A stretch of DNA of 64,000 nucleotides from Phycisphaerales bacterium (GCA_029260495.1 JAJDDD010000012.1:62001-126000); one strand, 5' to 3'. Shown: positions 23,423 through 32,963, counted from the first letter of the stretch. Numbers and translations are program-made. Notes: a model not told the origin generated them from the sequence alone.

Positions 23423-25843
23423 GCGCCGACGCCGAACAGCGAGACTCGCAGCCATCAGGAAGAGCGCCGCTCCCGATGGCGCCGGGATCAACACAATCCG
23501 CACGCGATCAGGCAGATACACCGCCTCGATCCCAAGCCCGGCGCCCACTCCCGACGCGCGCAGCGACTCAAACTCCCCGCCGTTCCATGACGAAAACAGA
23601 ATCACATCAAAGAAATCACCAAACGACGGGAGAAAGCCATCGATAAAGCTCACATCAAGTGTTCCCGCCATAGCGCTTTCAAAATCAAACGCGCCGCTGA
23701 CAACCAACTGATCATGCGCTCCCGGCGTCATGCCCCTTTGCGCTGCAATCGCCGCCGGAGATAACCCCGCAATCTCAATCTCAACAACCGCGCTCTGTCT
23801 GAGCGCCACATCGCCGTCAATCGTGAGCGATCCTACTCCCAACCCAGGTTCAACAGTCCCGCCAGCGTCGAGCGCCGGCGTCGACACAACGCCTGAACCA
23901 CGAAGACTCGCAGCCGGTCCCAGCGTTATTGCGCTCGAAGCGCTCAAACTCGCGCCATCAAGTTCAATCACCCCCGACCCCTGAGACATTCCTCCATCAA
24001 TGGAAAGTGAAGCGCTTCGCAGCGTCAGCGCCCCGCCGCCAACCATGTCGCCCGTCACCGCCAGCACTGTCGGTGGCGTCGACCCCCGATTCACTCCCGA
24101 AGTCCCATCGACGATCAACTCCCCATCCACAATCAATCCGTTTGGCAGGTTCAGCTGCCTGCCGTTCAGCACGGAGAGCGACCCGCTGGCGTCAATCAGA
24201 TTCAGATTGCGCAGCCCGTCCTGCATTCCGCCCCCCGTGTTGTCGGTCAACAGCGAGCCCGGCCCGTCAAGCACAAGCCGATTGGCAATGGTTTCAATAT
24301 CCGCATTGGCGAAGCGCAGCTCCCCTTCCAAGGTAATTACGCCGTCACTGAAAATACCCGTTGCAAAGTTCGTGAGAATCGAGTTCTGATCCACTTCAAA
24401 GACAGTCCCCGCTCCAACCGTCAGGTTTCCGGTTGGATCAATCGTGAAGTCGCCGATCGTCGTGAAGTTTCGCCCGTTCACGACCGCAAGCCTGCCCGCA
24501 GGCCCAACGTCGCTTAGGTTCCGCAGCCCATCCTGCGCGCTCGCCGAATCAACAATCGAAGCCCCAACGCCATCAAGCGTCACATCTGCGTCGATCGAAG
24601 TAATGTCGGCGCCATCAAAGCGCAGCTCGCCCGCGATCTCAAAAACACCCCCAGTCAATACACCCCCAGCTGCATTGGTGAGTGTGTTCCCCGAGTTCAC
24701 CTGAAACTGCGTTCCGTTTCCAAGTCGCAGCAATCCATTGTTCTGAAAATCGCCCGACGTGTTGAAAGCGCCGGTTGTGTCAATCTCGAGCGACCCCGTC
24801 GTGTCATTGAGCGTGATGTTGTTCTCAAAATCTGAAAACACCGATCCAGCATCACGGATCGTCACCATCGCCTGATTCGTCGTCACCGCCTGCCCCAGAA
24901 AATCAAGCTCCGCTCCGCCGAAAACGTTCCATGTCCCGCCTGTCAGCGCTCCCGCTACAAGCCCGACGTCGTCGGCCCGCAGCGCCCCGACCTCGACCTG
25001 GACTGTTCCCGCTGTGTTGTCGAGGCGCACACCGGTGATCGACGTATCCCCGCCGCCAACGCTCTTGCGGAACGTTCCGTTGTTAATAATCGTGCTCGCA
25101 GCGCCAACACCCGTGATGGACTGCATCCCCGTGGTTTCAATGCGAAACTCCGAGGCGGACGCGATATTAATCATCGATCCGTCCATCACAATCCCGCCCG
25201 TTCCCGCCCAGCGCATCGCTGCCCCGGTGTGCGTCACGCACGTGTCACAGATTTCATCCATCACCGAAGCGTTGAATATGAAATCCCCCTGGCTCATCAC
25301 ATCGCCAACATTGCGCAGCGCGCCGTCTTGCAGCGTGATGTCGCCCATTGCGTCGACCAGCGTCGTGTTCTCAATGGAAGCGCTCGTCAGCGTGACGCTG
25401 GACGCCGCCCGCAGTTCCGTCAGCCCGTCGATCATTGAGTTGTCAATCATCGCCGACCCGCCGACATCAAGCGTGCCCGGTCCGGAAAGCAGCGCCCCCG
25501 CCGTCTGCATGAACACGTCGTCCACCCGCATCTCCGAGCCAGTCAGATCAAGTGTCACATCGCTCGAGTCGAGATTCAGCGTTGTCACCCGCCGATCAAT
25601 ATCGATCGTCACCGTATAAGACCCTGCCAGCGCGCCGATTGTCACAGCGAACGAACCACCAAGATTGTTGTCAGGAAGCACCGCGGGATTCCAGTTCCCT
25701 GCGTTTCCCCAACTGCCGCCAGCAGCGTTGTTCCACGTCACGCCCGTCGGGCCTGCACTCGCTATGAATGAAACACTCAACGCAAGACCTGCACTCGCCA
25801 ACAGGGCGCAGCCCCGAAGCTGACTTCTCTTCGCATTCTTCAT
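23414..25843 (-). CDS. Large secreted beta-repeat protein with PEP-CTERM-like tail
   Basis: From ATG 25843, which follows a GGAGG/GGGAAG-rich ribosome region, the protein has a signal peptide (GCALLASAGLALSVSFIASAG), then the WNNAAGGSWGNAGNWNP stretch that often opens autotransporter-like passenger domains, and about 650 residues of beta-helix repeats (e.g. GGVLTGGVFEIAGELRFDGA, repeated with variations). The C-terminus is IPAPSGAALFLMAASLAVRRRR: a Pro-Ala motif, a hydrophobic helix and an Arg cluster, that is, a PEP-CTERM/exosortase-like sorting tail. It has no outer-membrane beta-barrel, so it is not a classic autotransporter. It is probably a surface or matrix protein; partner and role are unknown. 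Confidence 0.82.
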   Translation of the reverse strand: MKNAKRSQLRGCALLASAGLALSVSFIASAGPTGVTWNNAAGGSWGNAGNWNPAVLPDNNLGGSFAVTIGALAGSYTVTIDIDRRVTTLNLDSSDVTLDLTGSEMRVDDVFMQTAGALLSGPGTLDVGGSAMIDNSMIDGLTELRAASSVTLTSASIENTTLVDAMGDITLQDGALRNVGDVMSQGDFIFNASVMDEICDTCVTHTGAAMRWAGTGGIVMDGSMINIASASEFRIETTGMQSITGVGAASTIINNGTFRKSVGGGDTSITGVRLDNTAGTVQVEVGALRADDVGLVAGALTGGTWNVFGGAELDFLGQAVTTNQAMVTIRDAGSVFSDFENNITLNDTTGSLEIDTTGAFNTSGDFQNNGLLRLGNGTQFQVNSGNTLTNAAGGVLTGGVFEIAGELRFDGADITSIDADVTLDGVGASIVDSASAQDGLRNLSDVGPAGRLAVVNGRNFTTIGDFTIDPTGNLTVGAGTVFEVDQNSILTNFATGIFSDGVITLEGELRFANADIETIANRLVLDGPGSLLTDNTGGGMQDGLRNLNLIDASGSLSVLNGRQLNLPNGLIVDGELIVDGTSGVNRGSTPPTVLAVTGDMVGGGALTLRSASLSIDGGMSQGSGVIELDGASLSASSAITLGPAASLRGSGVVSTPALDAGGTVEPGLGVGSLTIDGDVALRQSAVVEIEIAGLSPAAIAAQRGMTPGAHDQLVVSGAFDFESAMAGTLDVSFIDGFLPSFGDFFDVILFSSWNGGEFESLRASGVGAGLGIEAVYLPDRVRIVLIPAPSGAALFLMAASLAVRRRRSA

Positions 25844-25972
25844 AACGCTTCCCTCTTCCTCCGAACTCGATTCCAACCGGTGTCGAGCGGCGCCCATCAT
25901 CGCTACGCAAGAAGCCATCGACAAACAGCCCCTCGCCCGGCGCTTCAAAAACGCCCCTGGCGCGTGTCTCTC

Positions 25973-28717
25973 TCACTCTCCGCCAGATCGATCCACCAGT
26001 TCAACTACTCTTGCATTCACTCTCTCGATCGCCCTCCTGACCGTTTCGAGATTTCCGGTGTTCAATGCCCCGCCCTCCGTTGCAATGGCGCGATAATTCT
26101 TTTCACACTCCGTATATAGCGTTCCCGCCTGCACATACTGCTCCAAACGCTGCGCCGGTGCTGGCGTCGCATCCGCCGCTGCGTCAGCCATGCGCTCGAT
26201 CGCCTGCCCGAGTTTGTATTGTCCAACCGCAAGATCCGAACGATGCCGCTGCGTCGGGTCGATCTTGTAAATGTCCTCGCGCACGCGGAGCGATTCGGCG
26301 AATGTCAACATCGCTTGTGCCAACTCCCCGAGCGCCAACTGCTGATTCCCCACCTTGTTAAGACAGACAACATGATCCCGCTGCGCCTGTAGATTCGCTG
26401 CATCACTCCAGGCAAGCTGCTGAGCCACATCGAGCGCACGTTGATACCACACCAGCGCGTTGGCGTGTAGTTCCTCCGCTGGCTCATCAACGTCAACACT
26501 CATTGTCTCAAGGAGCGCCATCGTTTTCGCCTTCCACATGAGCGCCAGTCCGGCATTGTGCCGACTGAGCCACAGCGAACGCAGCGCCTCTGTCTCACCC
26601 GGAGCTCGTTCCGCCGCCGCCTCCAACCTTGAAAGCGCCTGTCGCGAAAGCTCAAACGCCGCCTCATACCGATCAATCGCAGCGCGCAACCGCACGACAG
26701 CCCGATCGCCCCGCTCTTCGTCAACCAGCGCTTCTCCTTCGCGACGCAGTTCATGACCAAGCTCGACAACTGCTGTCGCTTTTTGATCCGTTGCTCGCGC
26801 CAACTTAACTTCCGCATAAGCATCCGCCGGATCGTTGGCGCTGCGCTTGCTCCAATAGCCAATGGTTTCATCAAACCGCTGCATCGCGACGCGCCGATGC
26901 CGACTCACTGCTTGCTCGTCGCTCGTCTCCTGCGCCCGCCGAAGCTCAACCTCTCCAACCCAGCGGGTCTTTCCGTGGCGAGCTTCCTCATAGGCGCGCC
27001 GGGTGTCCTCATCGCCTGCCAGCTCAATCGCCTTCTCATACATCTGCACCGCGCGCCCGTACAGTCCGCTCGCCTCTTCGTAGCGTCGATCCTGTTGCGC
27101 AATCCATCCATCGCGATAGACACTTTCAGCCATCTCCGCATGCGCCCGCGCCTCTTCGGGAGCCTTCTCAAGCAGCCGCGAACGAATTTGCTTCGCCGCC
27201 TCATATTCGCGCTTCGCATCTTGAAGCGACCCCGTCGTCGCAGCCTTCATCCCCACCCCGCCGCGCAGATCGCCCAACCGTTCATGCGCGTCCGCCAACT
27301 CGCGCAAAAACTCCGGATCATCGCTCCCCTCTTCCTTCACCTGTTCCAGATACGCCGCCGCCTCAGCGATGATGAGTTCCTGAGCCCGCGTCGTCCCGCG
27401 TAAGGGCATCACTTCGTCATAAAAGTCAAACATAAACGTATGCGCCAAGTGCCGCACCGCTCCGAAGTTCCGCTCCGCTCGTGCTCGCGCTGTCGACTCC
27501 GCCGCCAGCGCCGCCGTCTCGCTCTCTCGCGCTGCAACCGCCTCGCGTCGCGCACTCTCCGCCGACCGCCACATCCCCGTCATGACGCCGGCGAATACAA
27601 TCAACGTCACTAGAAAAACCGCTGCCACCGCAACGTGCGGCTTATACCGACGCAACGTCTTGCGCAGCACATACCAACCTCGATCCCGCTTCGCCTCGAT
27701 CGGCGCCCCCTGCAGGTACCGACCGATATCCCGCCCCAAATCCCCCGCGCTCTGATACCGCCGATCGCGCTCCTTGCTCAAGCACTTGAGCACAATCGTC
27801 TCAACATCGTCATCAACGCTGCGCTTGATCGTGCTCGGCCGCGCCGGCTCGCGCTTGACAATGTTGTCCAGCACATCCCGCATGTTCCCCACAACTTCAT
27901 ACGGAAACTGCCCGCCCGTCACCATCTGATACAAGAGCACACCCAACGAATACACATCCGTGCGAATGTCAATCTGATCCGGCGCCCCGATCGCCTGCTC
28001 CGGACTCGCCCAGGGCAGCGATCCGATGAACTGCCCCGTGATCGTCATCAACTGCATCCGGGATGTGTCGTCAACCTCCCCCGTCGCAATCTTCGCTAAA
28101 CCGAAATCCACAATATGAGGCGCCCCATCCGGATCCACCAGAATATTGCTCGGCTTCAAATCCCGATGAATCACTCCCTTCAAATGCGCCGCCGAAATCG
28201 CCTTGCAAATCCGCTGAAACAAATCCAGCATGTCGCGAAGCGAAAGGTTCGCATCCGTCACATATTCATCCAGCGCCCGCCCCGAGATGTAATCCATTAC
28301 ATAGTAAAACGAGCCCTCAACTTCACCAGAATCAATCACGGACACAATGTTCGGGTGCTGAAGTTGTCCCAGAATCTCTACTTCACGCTCAAACCGCGCC
28401 CGCCCCCGCGAACCGATCAGCGGGTTGTCGCGCATCACCTTCACCGCGACCTTCCGCTTCGTCGCGTGTTGAATCGCCTGATACACGATCCCCTGCCCGC
28501 CCCGGTGAATCTCGCGCACAATCTCATAGCCTGGAATATGCGCCGGCGCCCGCACCGCCCACGTCCGCCGCGAAACCGCGCCTTCGGCTTGTGCGCGCGC
28601 CGCGGCAATTAAGTCACGATCAGAGCTGGACCCATTCCGATCGCTCGGCGGGCCGCCGTTGTCATTGTGGGCGCTATTCGAATCAGCGCCGGGCGAGTTG
28701 CTCTCCGACTCTGCCAC
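25973..28717 (-). CDS. Membrane-anchored Ser/Thr protein kinase with TPR region
   Basis: The kinase domain spans about residues 64-335 and is intact: glycine loop GGQGIVY (73-79), Lys93, HRDLKPSN (184-191) and DFG (204-206). One membrane helix lies at about 361-383, followed by some 500 residues of helical TPR-like repeats that should face the other side of the membrane and act as sensor. The start is GTG with an AAGGA ribosome site. A sigma factor gene lies 191 bases upstream on the same strand. In planctomycetes such kinase-ECF pairs are common, and the kinase is thought to control the sigma factor. Confidence 0.93.
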   Translation of the reverse strand: MAESESNSPGADSNSAHNDNGGPPSDRNGSSSDRDLIAAARAQAEGAVSRRTWAVRAPAHIPGYEIVREIHRGGQGIVYQAIQHATKRKVAVKVMRDNPLIGSRGRARFEREVEILGQLQHPNIVSVIDSGEVEGSFYYVMDYISGRALDEYVTDANLSLRDMLDLFQRICKAISAAHLKGVIHRDLKPSNILVDPDGAPHIVDFGLAKIATGEVDDTSRMQLMTITGQFIGSLPWASPEQAIGAPDQIDIRTDVYSLGVLLYQMVTGGQFPYEVVGNMRDVLDNIVKREPARPSTIKRSVDDDVETIVLKCLSKERDRRYQSAGDLGRDIGRYLQGAPIEAKRDRGWYVLRKTLRRYKPHVAVAAVFLVTLIVFAGVMTGMWRSAESARREAVAARESETAALAAESTARARAERNFGAVRHLAHTFMFDFYDEVMPLRGTTRAQELIIAEAAAYLEQVKEEGSDDPEFLRELADAHERLGDLRGGVGMKAATTGSLQDAKREYEAAKQIRSRLLEKAPEEARAHAEMAESVYRDGWIAQQDRRYEEASGLYGRAVQMYEKAIELAGDEDTRRAYEEARHGKTRWVGEVELRRAQETSDEQAVSRHRRVAMQRFDETIGYWSKRSANDPADAYAEVKLARATDQKATAVVELGHELRREGEALVDEERGDRAVVRLRAAIDRYEAAFELSRQALSRLEAAAERAPGETEALRSLWLSRHNAGLALMWKAKTMALLETMSVDVDEPAEELHANALVWYQRALDVAQQLAWSDAANLQAQRDHVVCLNKVGNQQLALGELAQAMLTFAESLRVREDIYKIDPTQRHRSDLAVGQYKLGQAIERMADAAADATPAPAQRLEQYVQAGTLYTECEKNYRAIATEGGALNTGNLETVRRAIERVNARVVELVDRSGGE

Positions 28718-28908
28718 GATTCCTTACCTCTTCGCAACCGTCTCTTCGCGCCTTGGACGCCATGTTCGCTATGGCTGTCGCGCTCAACCGCGCCCCGGAC
28801 GAATGCCGAACAGAATCAACTTGCTTTGACCAACACGCAGAACCCACCGCCCTCCGTGGCGAGCTTCCATCTCGTACGGCGGCATCCAGCCCCGATGCTC
28901 ACGCAAAA

Positions 28909-29547
28909 TTACGCCCAATGCGTAAAAAACTTCGAGGGCTTCCCCATCACATCCCGCAAACAGTCATGCGCCCGCGCCCGCAGCATGTACACCGCCCCCT
29001 CACTCCTCCCCAGGGCGATCGCCACCTCACTCGCAGGTCGCATCTCAAGGTCGTACAGACGGATAACCTTCTCGTAATCGTCAGGCAGCTCCCCGAGCGC
29101 CTTCTCCAAAAACACCTGCGCCTCCTGCGCCGCAGCCTCCCGGCTCGGCGTCTTGCTCGTTGCCCCCAGCACCTCCACCAGCGCCATATAGGAGTTCTGA
29201 TCAGGCCCCCCCAGCGCACTGTTCCGCACGCGCTGCCTGGGACTCGGCCGTTTCTCAGCTTCAAGAGCCCGAATCGCATCCAGCATGTTGTTCTTCGCAA
29301 TCTGCCGCAGCCATGCCCCAAACCCCGCCGCCGTCCGCGATTCCAGCCGCCCAATTCGCAGGAACGCCTCCACATACGTCACCTGCATGATGTCATCCAC
29401 ATCAATCGCCGACTGCCACTGCGCCCCAAGCGAGAACCCAATATGCCGCCGAACAACAGGTCCATGATCCTCAAGGAGTTGCGTCAGTGCATCCTCATCA
29501 CCGCGCATCGCACGCTCAATCATTTCAACCATCGCGCCATCGTCCAT
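28909..29547 (-). CDS. ECF-type RNA polymerase sigma factor
   Basis: The 212-residue protein has sigma region 2 (AIDVDDIMQVTYVEAFLRIG with the conserved VDDIMQ stretch, then WLRQIAKNNMLDAIR) and region 4 (LGELPDDYEKVIRLYDLEMR, then the helix-turn-helix ASEVAIALGRSEGAVYMLRARA). No anti-sigma gene is next to it; a Ser/Thr kinase gene follows, so control by phosphorylation is likely by analogy with other planctomycete ECF groups. It probably directs transcription of a small regulon in answer to the signal sensed by the kinase. Confidence 0.91.
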   Translation of the reverse strand: MDDGAMVEMIERAMRGDEDALTQLLEDHGPVVRRHIGFSLGAQWQSAIDVDDIMQVTYVEAFLRIGRLESRTAAGFGAWLRQIAKNNMLDAIRALEAEKRPSPRQRVRNSALGGPDQNSYMALVEVLGATSKTPSREAAAQEAQVFLEKALGELPDDYEKVIRLYDLEMRPASEVAIALGRSEGAVYMLRARAHDCLRDVMGKPSKFFTHWA

Positions 29548-29629
29548 CCAGCCATCTCCAAGCCGCCCACCTGCCCCTTCGAACCAGCCTCCAGTCTACC
29601 CATCGCCTTCTCCAAACGAGCGAGCGAAT

Positions 29630-30361
29630 CTAAGAAAAATCTGCCCCCTTGCTTCGGTAATACTCCCCAACGTCAACCCGCCGAGCCTCCGCAAACTTCT
29701 TCGTCATACTCCCCGACCATCCTCGCCCTGCCCCCTCGCGCCGCTCTATATACCGCGCGTACCGCTCGTCATACGCCTCAATCATCCCCAGCATCGATTC
29801 ATCATCCGGGTACTTATTCTCAAACAGCACCGCCTCCGCCCCGAGCCGAGGCCTCTCCATCGGCGACTCATCCGCCACCCCGGCGCACATGCCAAACAAC
29901 GGATACACACCCTCCGGCGGCGTCAGCACACGCTCCACCTCAAACAACTGACTCCGCAGCCCCCCGATATAGCACACCCCATACCCCTGTGACTCCAGCG
30001 CCAGCGCCATGTTCTGCGCGAACAACGTCGCATCAATCACCGCAAGTAAAAACGCCTCCATCCGCGCCTCATACGCTCGCCCCTCCCGCGCGCACAAAAG
30101 CCGATGCCGCCGCGTGTCCCCGCACACCACAAAGAACGCCCCCGCTCGCCGCACCTGCTCTTGCGGCCCAGTGAGCTCCGCCAACTTCTTGCGCTTCAAA
30201 CCATCCGTCACATGAATCACACAATATGACTGAATCGCTGAGCTCGTCGAAGCCGCCTGCCCCGCCTCAACCGCAAGACGAACGTGCTCAAGCGGAATTG
30301 CCTCAGATTTGTACCGCCGAATCGACCGGTGCCGCTTCATCAATGCTATCGCTTCATTCAT
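29630..30361 (-). CDS. NfsA-like nitroreductase family oxidoreductase
   Basis: The N-terminal MKRHRSIRRYKSEAIP motif and the later YGVCYIGGLRSQLFEVERVL and PLFGMCAGVADE segments fit the FMN-binding nitroreductase family, NfsA/FRP branch. These enzymes reduce nitro groups, quinones or flavins using NADPH. The ATG at 30361 is preferred over an upstream start because the family begins just before RSIRRY. TAGACT lies 7 bases before this ATG without a Shine-Dalgarno site. Confidence 0.88.
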   Translation of the reverse strand: MNEAIALMKRHRSIRRYKSEAIPLEHVRLAVEAGQAASTSSAIQSYCVIHVTDGLKRKKLAELTGPQEQVRRAGAFFVVCGDTRRHRLLCAREGRAYEARMEAFLLAVIDATLFAQNMALALESQGYGVCYIGGLRSQLFEVERVLTPPEGVYPLFGMCAGVADESPMERPRLGAEAVLFENKYPDDESMLGMIEAYDERYARYIERREGAGRGWSGSMTKKFAEARRVDVGEYYRSKGADFS

Positions 30362-30368
30362 GCAGCAG

Positions 30369-30374
30369 AGTCTA
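30369..30374 (-). promoter_or_regulatory. -10-like element of the nitroreductase gene
   Basis: TAGACT on the minus strand ends 7 bases before the ATG at 30361, the spacing expected for a leaderless transcript. It lies just downstream of the terminator of the preceding gene. Confidence 0.4.
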
Positions 30375-30411
30375 ACTGCATCATCCGATGACAGCCCCAC
30401 CCACCGCGCAT

Positions 30412-30445
30412 AAAAAAGGCCGCGCTCCCCCGGAGAAACGCGGCC
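30412..30445 (-). terminator. Rho-independent terminator of the histone-like gene
   Basis: On the minus strand GGCCGCG pairs with CGCGGCC around a 14-base loop, followed by six T residues. It lies 30 bases after the stop of the basic repeat protein and ahead of the nitroreductase gene. Confidence 0.88.
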
Positions 30446-30475
30446 CTGTCAAACATTCAGTTTCTGATTGCTAGT

Positions 30476-31219
30476 TCAGGCAGCCCGACGCCGACGCGCC
30501 GCGCTCGTGCGCCGACGCGTTCCCGATGAGCCAACCAGGCGCAAGTTCGGACTCCGCCGACTTGTAGAGCGGCGAGTCGAACTCTTGCGAGCTGTGGTCG
30601 GACGCTTGCGTGCCGTCGTGGCGCGCTTCTTGGCGGTGGTCGTGCGACGCTTCGCGGCCGTTGTCGGGCGCTTGCGTGCCGTCGTGGCGCGCTTCTTGGC
30701 GGTGGTCGTGCGACGCTTCGCGGCCGTTGTCGGGCGCTTGCGTGCCGTTGTGGCGCGCTTCTTGGCGGTGGTTGTGCGACGCTTCGCGGCCGTGGTCGGA
30801 CGCTTGCGAGCCGTTGTGGCGCGCTTCTTGGCGGTGGTTGTGCGACGCTTCGCGGCCGTGGTCGGACGCTTACGTGCCGTCGTGGCGCGCTTCTTGGCGG
30901 TGGTCGTGCGACGCTTCGCGGCCGTTGTCGGACGCTTGCGTGCCGTCGTGGCGCGTTTCTTCGCAGTGGTTGTGCGACGCTTCGCAGCCGTGGTCGAACG
31001 CTTACGAGCCGTGGTGGCGCGTTTCTTCGCAGTGGTTGTGCGACGCTTCGCAGCCGTGGTCGAGCGCTTGCGTGCCGTGGTGGTGCGTTTCTTTGCGGTC
31101 GTCGTGGATTTCCGTTTCGGCGTGCTCTTCCGGGCCGCCGTCGTCTTGCGCGCGCCTGTGCGGCTGCGCGTTCGCGAGGCGGAGCTCCGTCTCGTCGAAT
31201 TACTTCTTCCTGCCGGCAT
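30476..31219 (-). CDS. Histone H1-like basic repeat protein
   Basis: The 247-residue product is almost entirely Lys, Arg, Thr, Ala and Ser. Its core is seven nearly identical 22-residue repeats of the type RPTTAAKRRTTTAKKRATTA, flanked by Arg/Ser-rich ends (RRSTSRRS, SAARRRRAA). Such low-complexity proteins resemble the C-terminal domain of eukaryotic histone H1 and bacterial Hc1/AlgP proteins, and probably bind and compact DNA. ATG 31219 is chosen because it follows GGAGAAG. The repeats keep several other frames open, but those are shadows. A terminator follows directly. Confidence 0.85.
   Translation of the reverse strand: MPAGRSNSTRRSSASRTRSRTGARKTTAARKSTPKRKSTTTAKKRTTTARKRSTTAAKRRTTTAKKRATTARKRSTTAAKRRTTTAKKRATTARKRPTTAAKRRTTTAKKRATTARKRPTTAAKRRTTTAKKRATTARKRPTTAAKRRTTTAKKRATTARKRPTTAAKRRTTTAKKRATTARKRPTTAAKRRTTTAKKRATTARKRPTTARKSSTRRSTSRRSPNLRLVGSSGTRRRTSAARRRRAA
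30601..31066. repeat. Tandem 66-bp repeats, about seven copies
   Basis: The unit of 66 bases recurs about seven times in the coding sequence of the histone-like protein, with few differences between copies, mostly at third codon positions. The copy number may vary between strains by slippage or recombination. Confidence 0.85.
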
Positions 31220-31559
31220 AATCACTTCTCCATCGAGGTCCTTCTCGAGCGCTCCTCTTGGCGTCCGCCATCCACGCTCGAATCCTTGTAAATCACTCAA
31301 GCCCGATGAATCTCCCTGATCCAGCCGGACCCACGCTTACGTTCTTTCCGTAAACACGAAGAGAACGCTAATAACGCATGGACTTTCGGCGAGCGCCCCG
31401 ACCCTCTAAAGAGCAGACACATTAAAAATGAAAAATCCTTCAAGTGTGCTTCGCATAACCCCTTTTCGGACCCACGCCGTCCGTCCGCTATACTCATCGT
31501 TTCGCCAATGGCGCGCAGATGCGCGCAAGCTCCCGCCACACACCTGAAAGAAACTTCGC
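31220..31559. other. Intergenic region between histone-like gene and DAHP synthase
   Basis: This 340-base gap holds both divergent promoters. TATACT at 31489-31494 with a weak TTCGGA 18 bases upstream is a plausible promoter for the DAHP synthase gene, giving a leader of about 60 bases. I see no ORF or RNA gene I can support. Confidence 0.5.
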
Positions 31560-32945
31560 GTGCCCGATACACCGCACAACTGGTCGCCCCAAAGCTGGAA
31601 GTCCAAGCTCGCTGCCCATCAAACGCGCTACCCTGACCGCGCCGCTGTCGAACAGGCGTTCCAAAAGCTTCAGTCCCTTCCCCCGCTCGTCACCAGTTGG
31701 GAAATCGAGCGCCTCCGCGATGAAATCGCCCAGGCTCAGCGCGGCGAGCGCTTCGTCCTCCAGGGTGGAGACTGCGCCGAAACACTCGCTGACTGCACGC
31801 CCGCCGCCATCACCGGCAAACTCAAAATACTTCTCCAAATGTCCCTCGTGCTTGTTCATGGCTCACGCCGGCCTGTCGTTCGCATCGGGCGCTTCGCCGG
31901 CCAATACGCCAAGCCGCGCTCAAGCCAAACCGAATCTCGCACAGAATCAGCAGATTCCGCAGCGTCCCACCAACTCCCCAGCTATTTCGGCGACCTCGTC
32001 AATCGCGCCGACTTCACTCCCGAAGCCCGCCAGCCCGACCCCCATCTCATGGTGCGCGGCTATCAGCATGCCGCCATGACGCTCAACTTCATTCGCGCTC
32101 TCACCGAGGGCGGCTTCGCAGATATGCATCATCCCGAATACTGGGATCTCGGATTCCTCGAACACGCCGGCCTTACGCCCGAGCTGCGCAACCAGTATCA
32201 ACACATGACCCAAAGCCTCGCCGGCGCTCTCGACTTCATGGAAGCCCTCGGTGAAACCAAGATCGAGGACCTCACCCGCGTCGAGTTCTTCACAAGTCAC
32301 GAGGGACTCAACCTTCTCTATGAAAGCGCACAAACACGCACCGTCCCCCGTCGTGACGGCTTCTACGACCTGTCAACCCACTTCCCTTGGATCGGCGAGC
32401 GCACACGCGCCATCGATGGCGCTCACATCGAGTTCTTCCGCGGCATTCGCAACCCCGTCGGTGTCAAGATCGGACCCACAACTTCCCCCGATGAACTCAT
32501 CGCCCTCGTTGACGCTCTCAATCCGGACAACGAACCCGGTCGCCTCGTCCTGATCGTGCGCCATGGCGCCGACCGCATCCGCGCGACTCTCCCCTCCCTC
32601 ATCGAAGCAGTCCAGCGCGATGGCCGCACCGTCCTCTGGATGTGCGATCCTATGCATGGCAACGGCGTCACCACAAACGCCGGCGTCAAGACCCGCGACT
32701 TCCAAACCATCCTCTCCGAAATCGAATCATCCTTCGATATCCACGCTGAAGCCGGCTCAATTCTCGGCGGCGTCCATTTCGAGCTCACCGGAGATGATGT
32801 CACCGAATGCGTCGGAGGCGCGGGCCAGATGAACGAAGACGACCTCGCCCGCAACTATCAATCGCTCTGCGACCCCCGCCTGAACTACCACCAGTCTCTC
32901 GAACTCGCCCTCCGCATCGCCAGCCGCATGGGGCAATCTGACTAA
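31560..32945 (+). CDS. aroG: Class II 3-deoxy-D-arabino-heptulosonate 7-phosphate synthase
   Basis: This enzyme condenses PEP and erythrose 4-phosphate in the first step of the shikimate pathway. Class II features are clear: NWSPQSWKSK at the N-terminus, FVLQGGDCAE, VRIGRFAGQYAKPRS, FTSHEGLNLLYE, GIRNPVGVKIGP, WMCDPMHGN and GGVHFELTGDDVTECVGG, which hold the metal and PEP ligands. The start is GTG. At 461 residues it is a normal size. No other aromatic biosynthesis gene is adjacent. Confidence 0.95.
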   Translation: MPDTPHNWSPQSWKSKLAAHQTRYPDRAAVEQAFQKLQSLPPLVTSWEIERLRDEIAQAQRGERFVLQGGDCAETLADCTPAAITGKLKILLQMSLVLVHGSRRPVVRIGRFAGQYAKPRSSQTESRTESADSAASHQLPSYFGDLVNRADFTPEARQPDPHLMVRGYQHAAMTLNFIRALTEGGFADMHHPEYWDLGFLEHAGLTPELRNQYQHMTQSLAGALDFMEALGETKIEDLTRVEFFTSHEGLNLLYESAQTRTVPRRDGFYDLSTHFPWIGERTRAIDGAHIEFFRGIRNPVGVKIGPTTSPDELIALVDALNPDNEPGRLVLIVRHGADRIRATLPSLIEAVQRDGRTVLWMCDPMHGNGVTTNAGVKTRDFQTILSEIESSFDIHAEAGSILGGVHFELTGDDVTECVGGAGQMNEDDLARNYQSLCDPRLNYHQSLELALRIASRMGQSD

Positions 32946-32963
32946 CTGTTTATTCGCCCGCAG

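Noticed and set aside
28063-30174. 703-residue plus-strand open frame opposite the kinase and sigma genes
   Set aside because: Its Pro/Arg/Ser-rich composition is that of an antisense shadow; the minus-strand genes have clear kinase and sigma motifs.
30601-31066. CRISPR-like array
   Set aside because: The 66-bp repeats are contiguous without spacers and lie within a coding frame.
30468-31319. Long plus-strand open frames with LRAVVARFLAVVVRRFAAVV repeats
   Set aside because: They are mirror images of the histone-like gene; the 66-bp repeats keep several frames open, and only the minus frame has a ribosome site, terminator and sensible composition.
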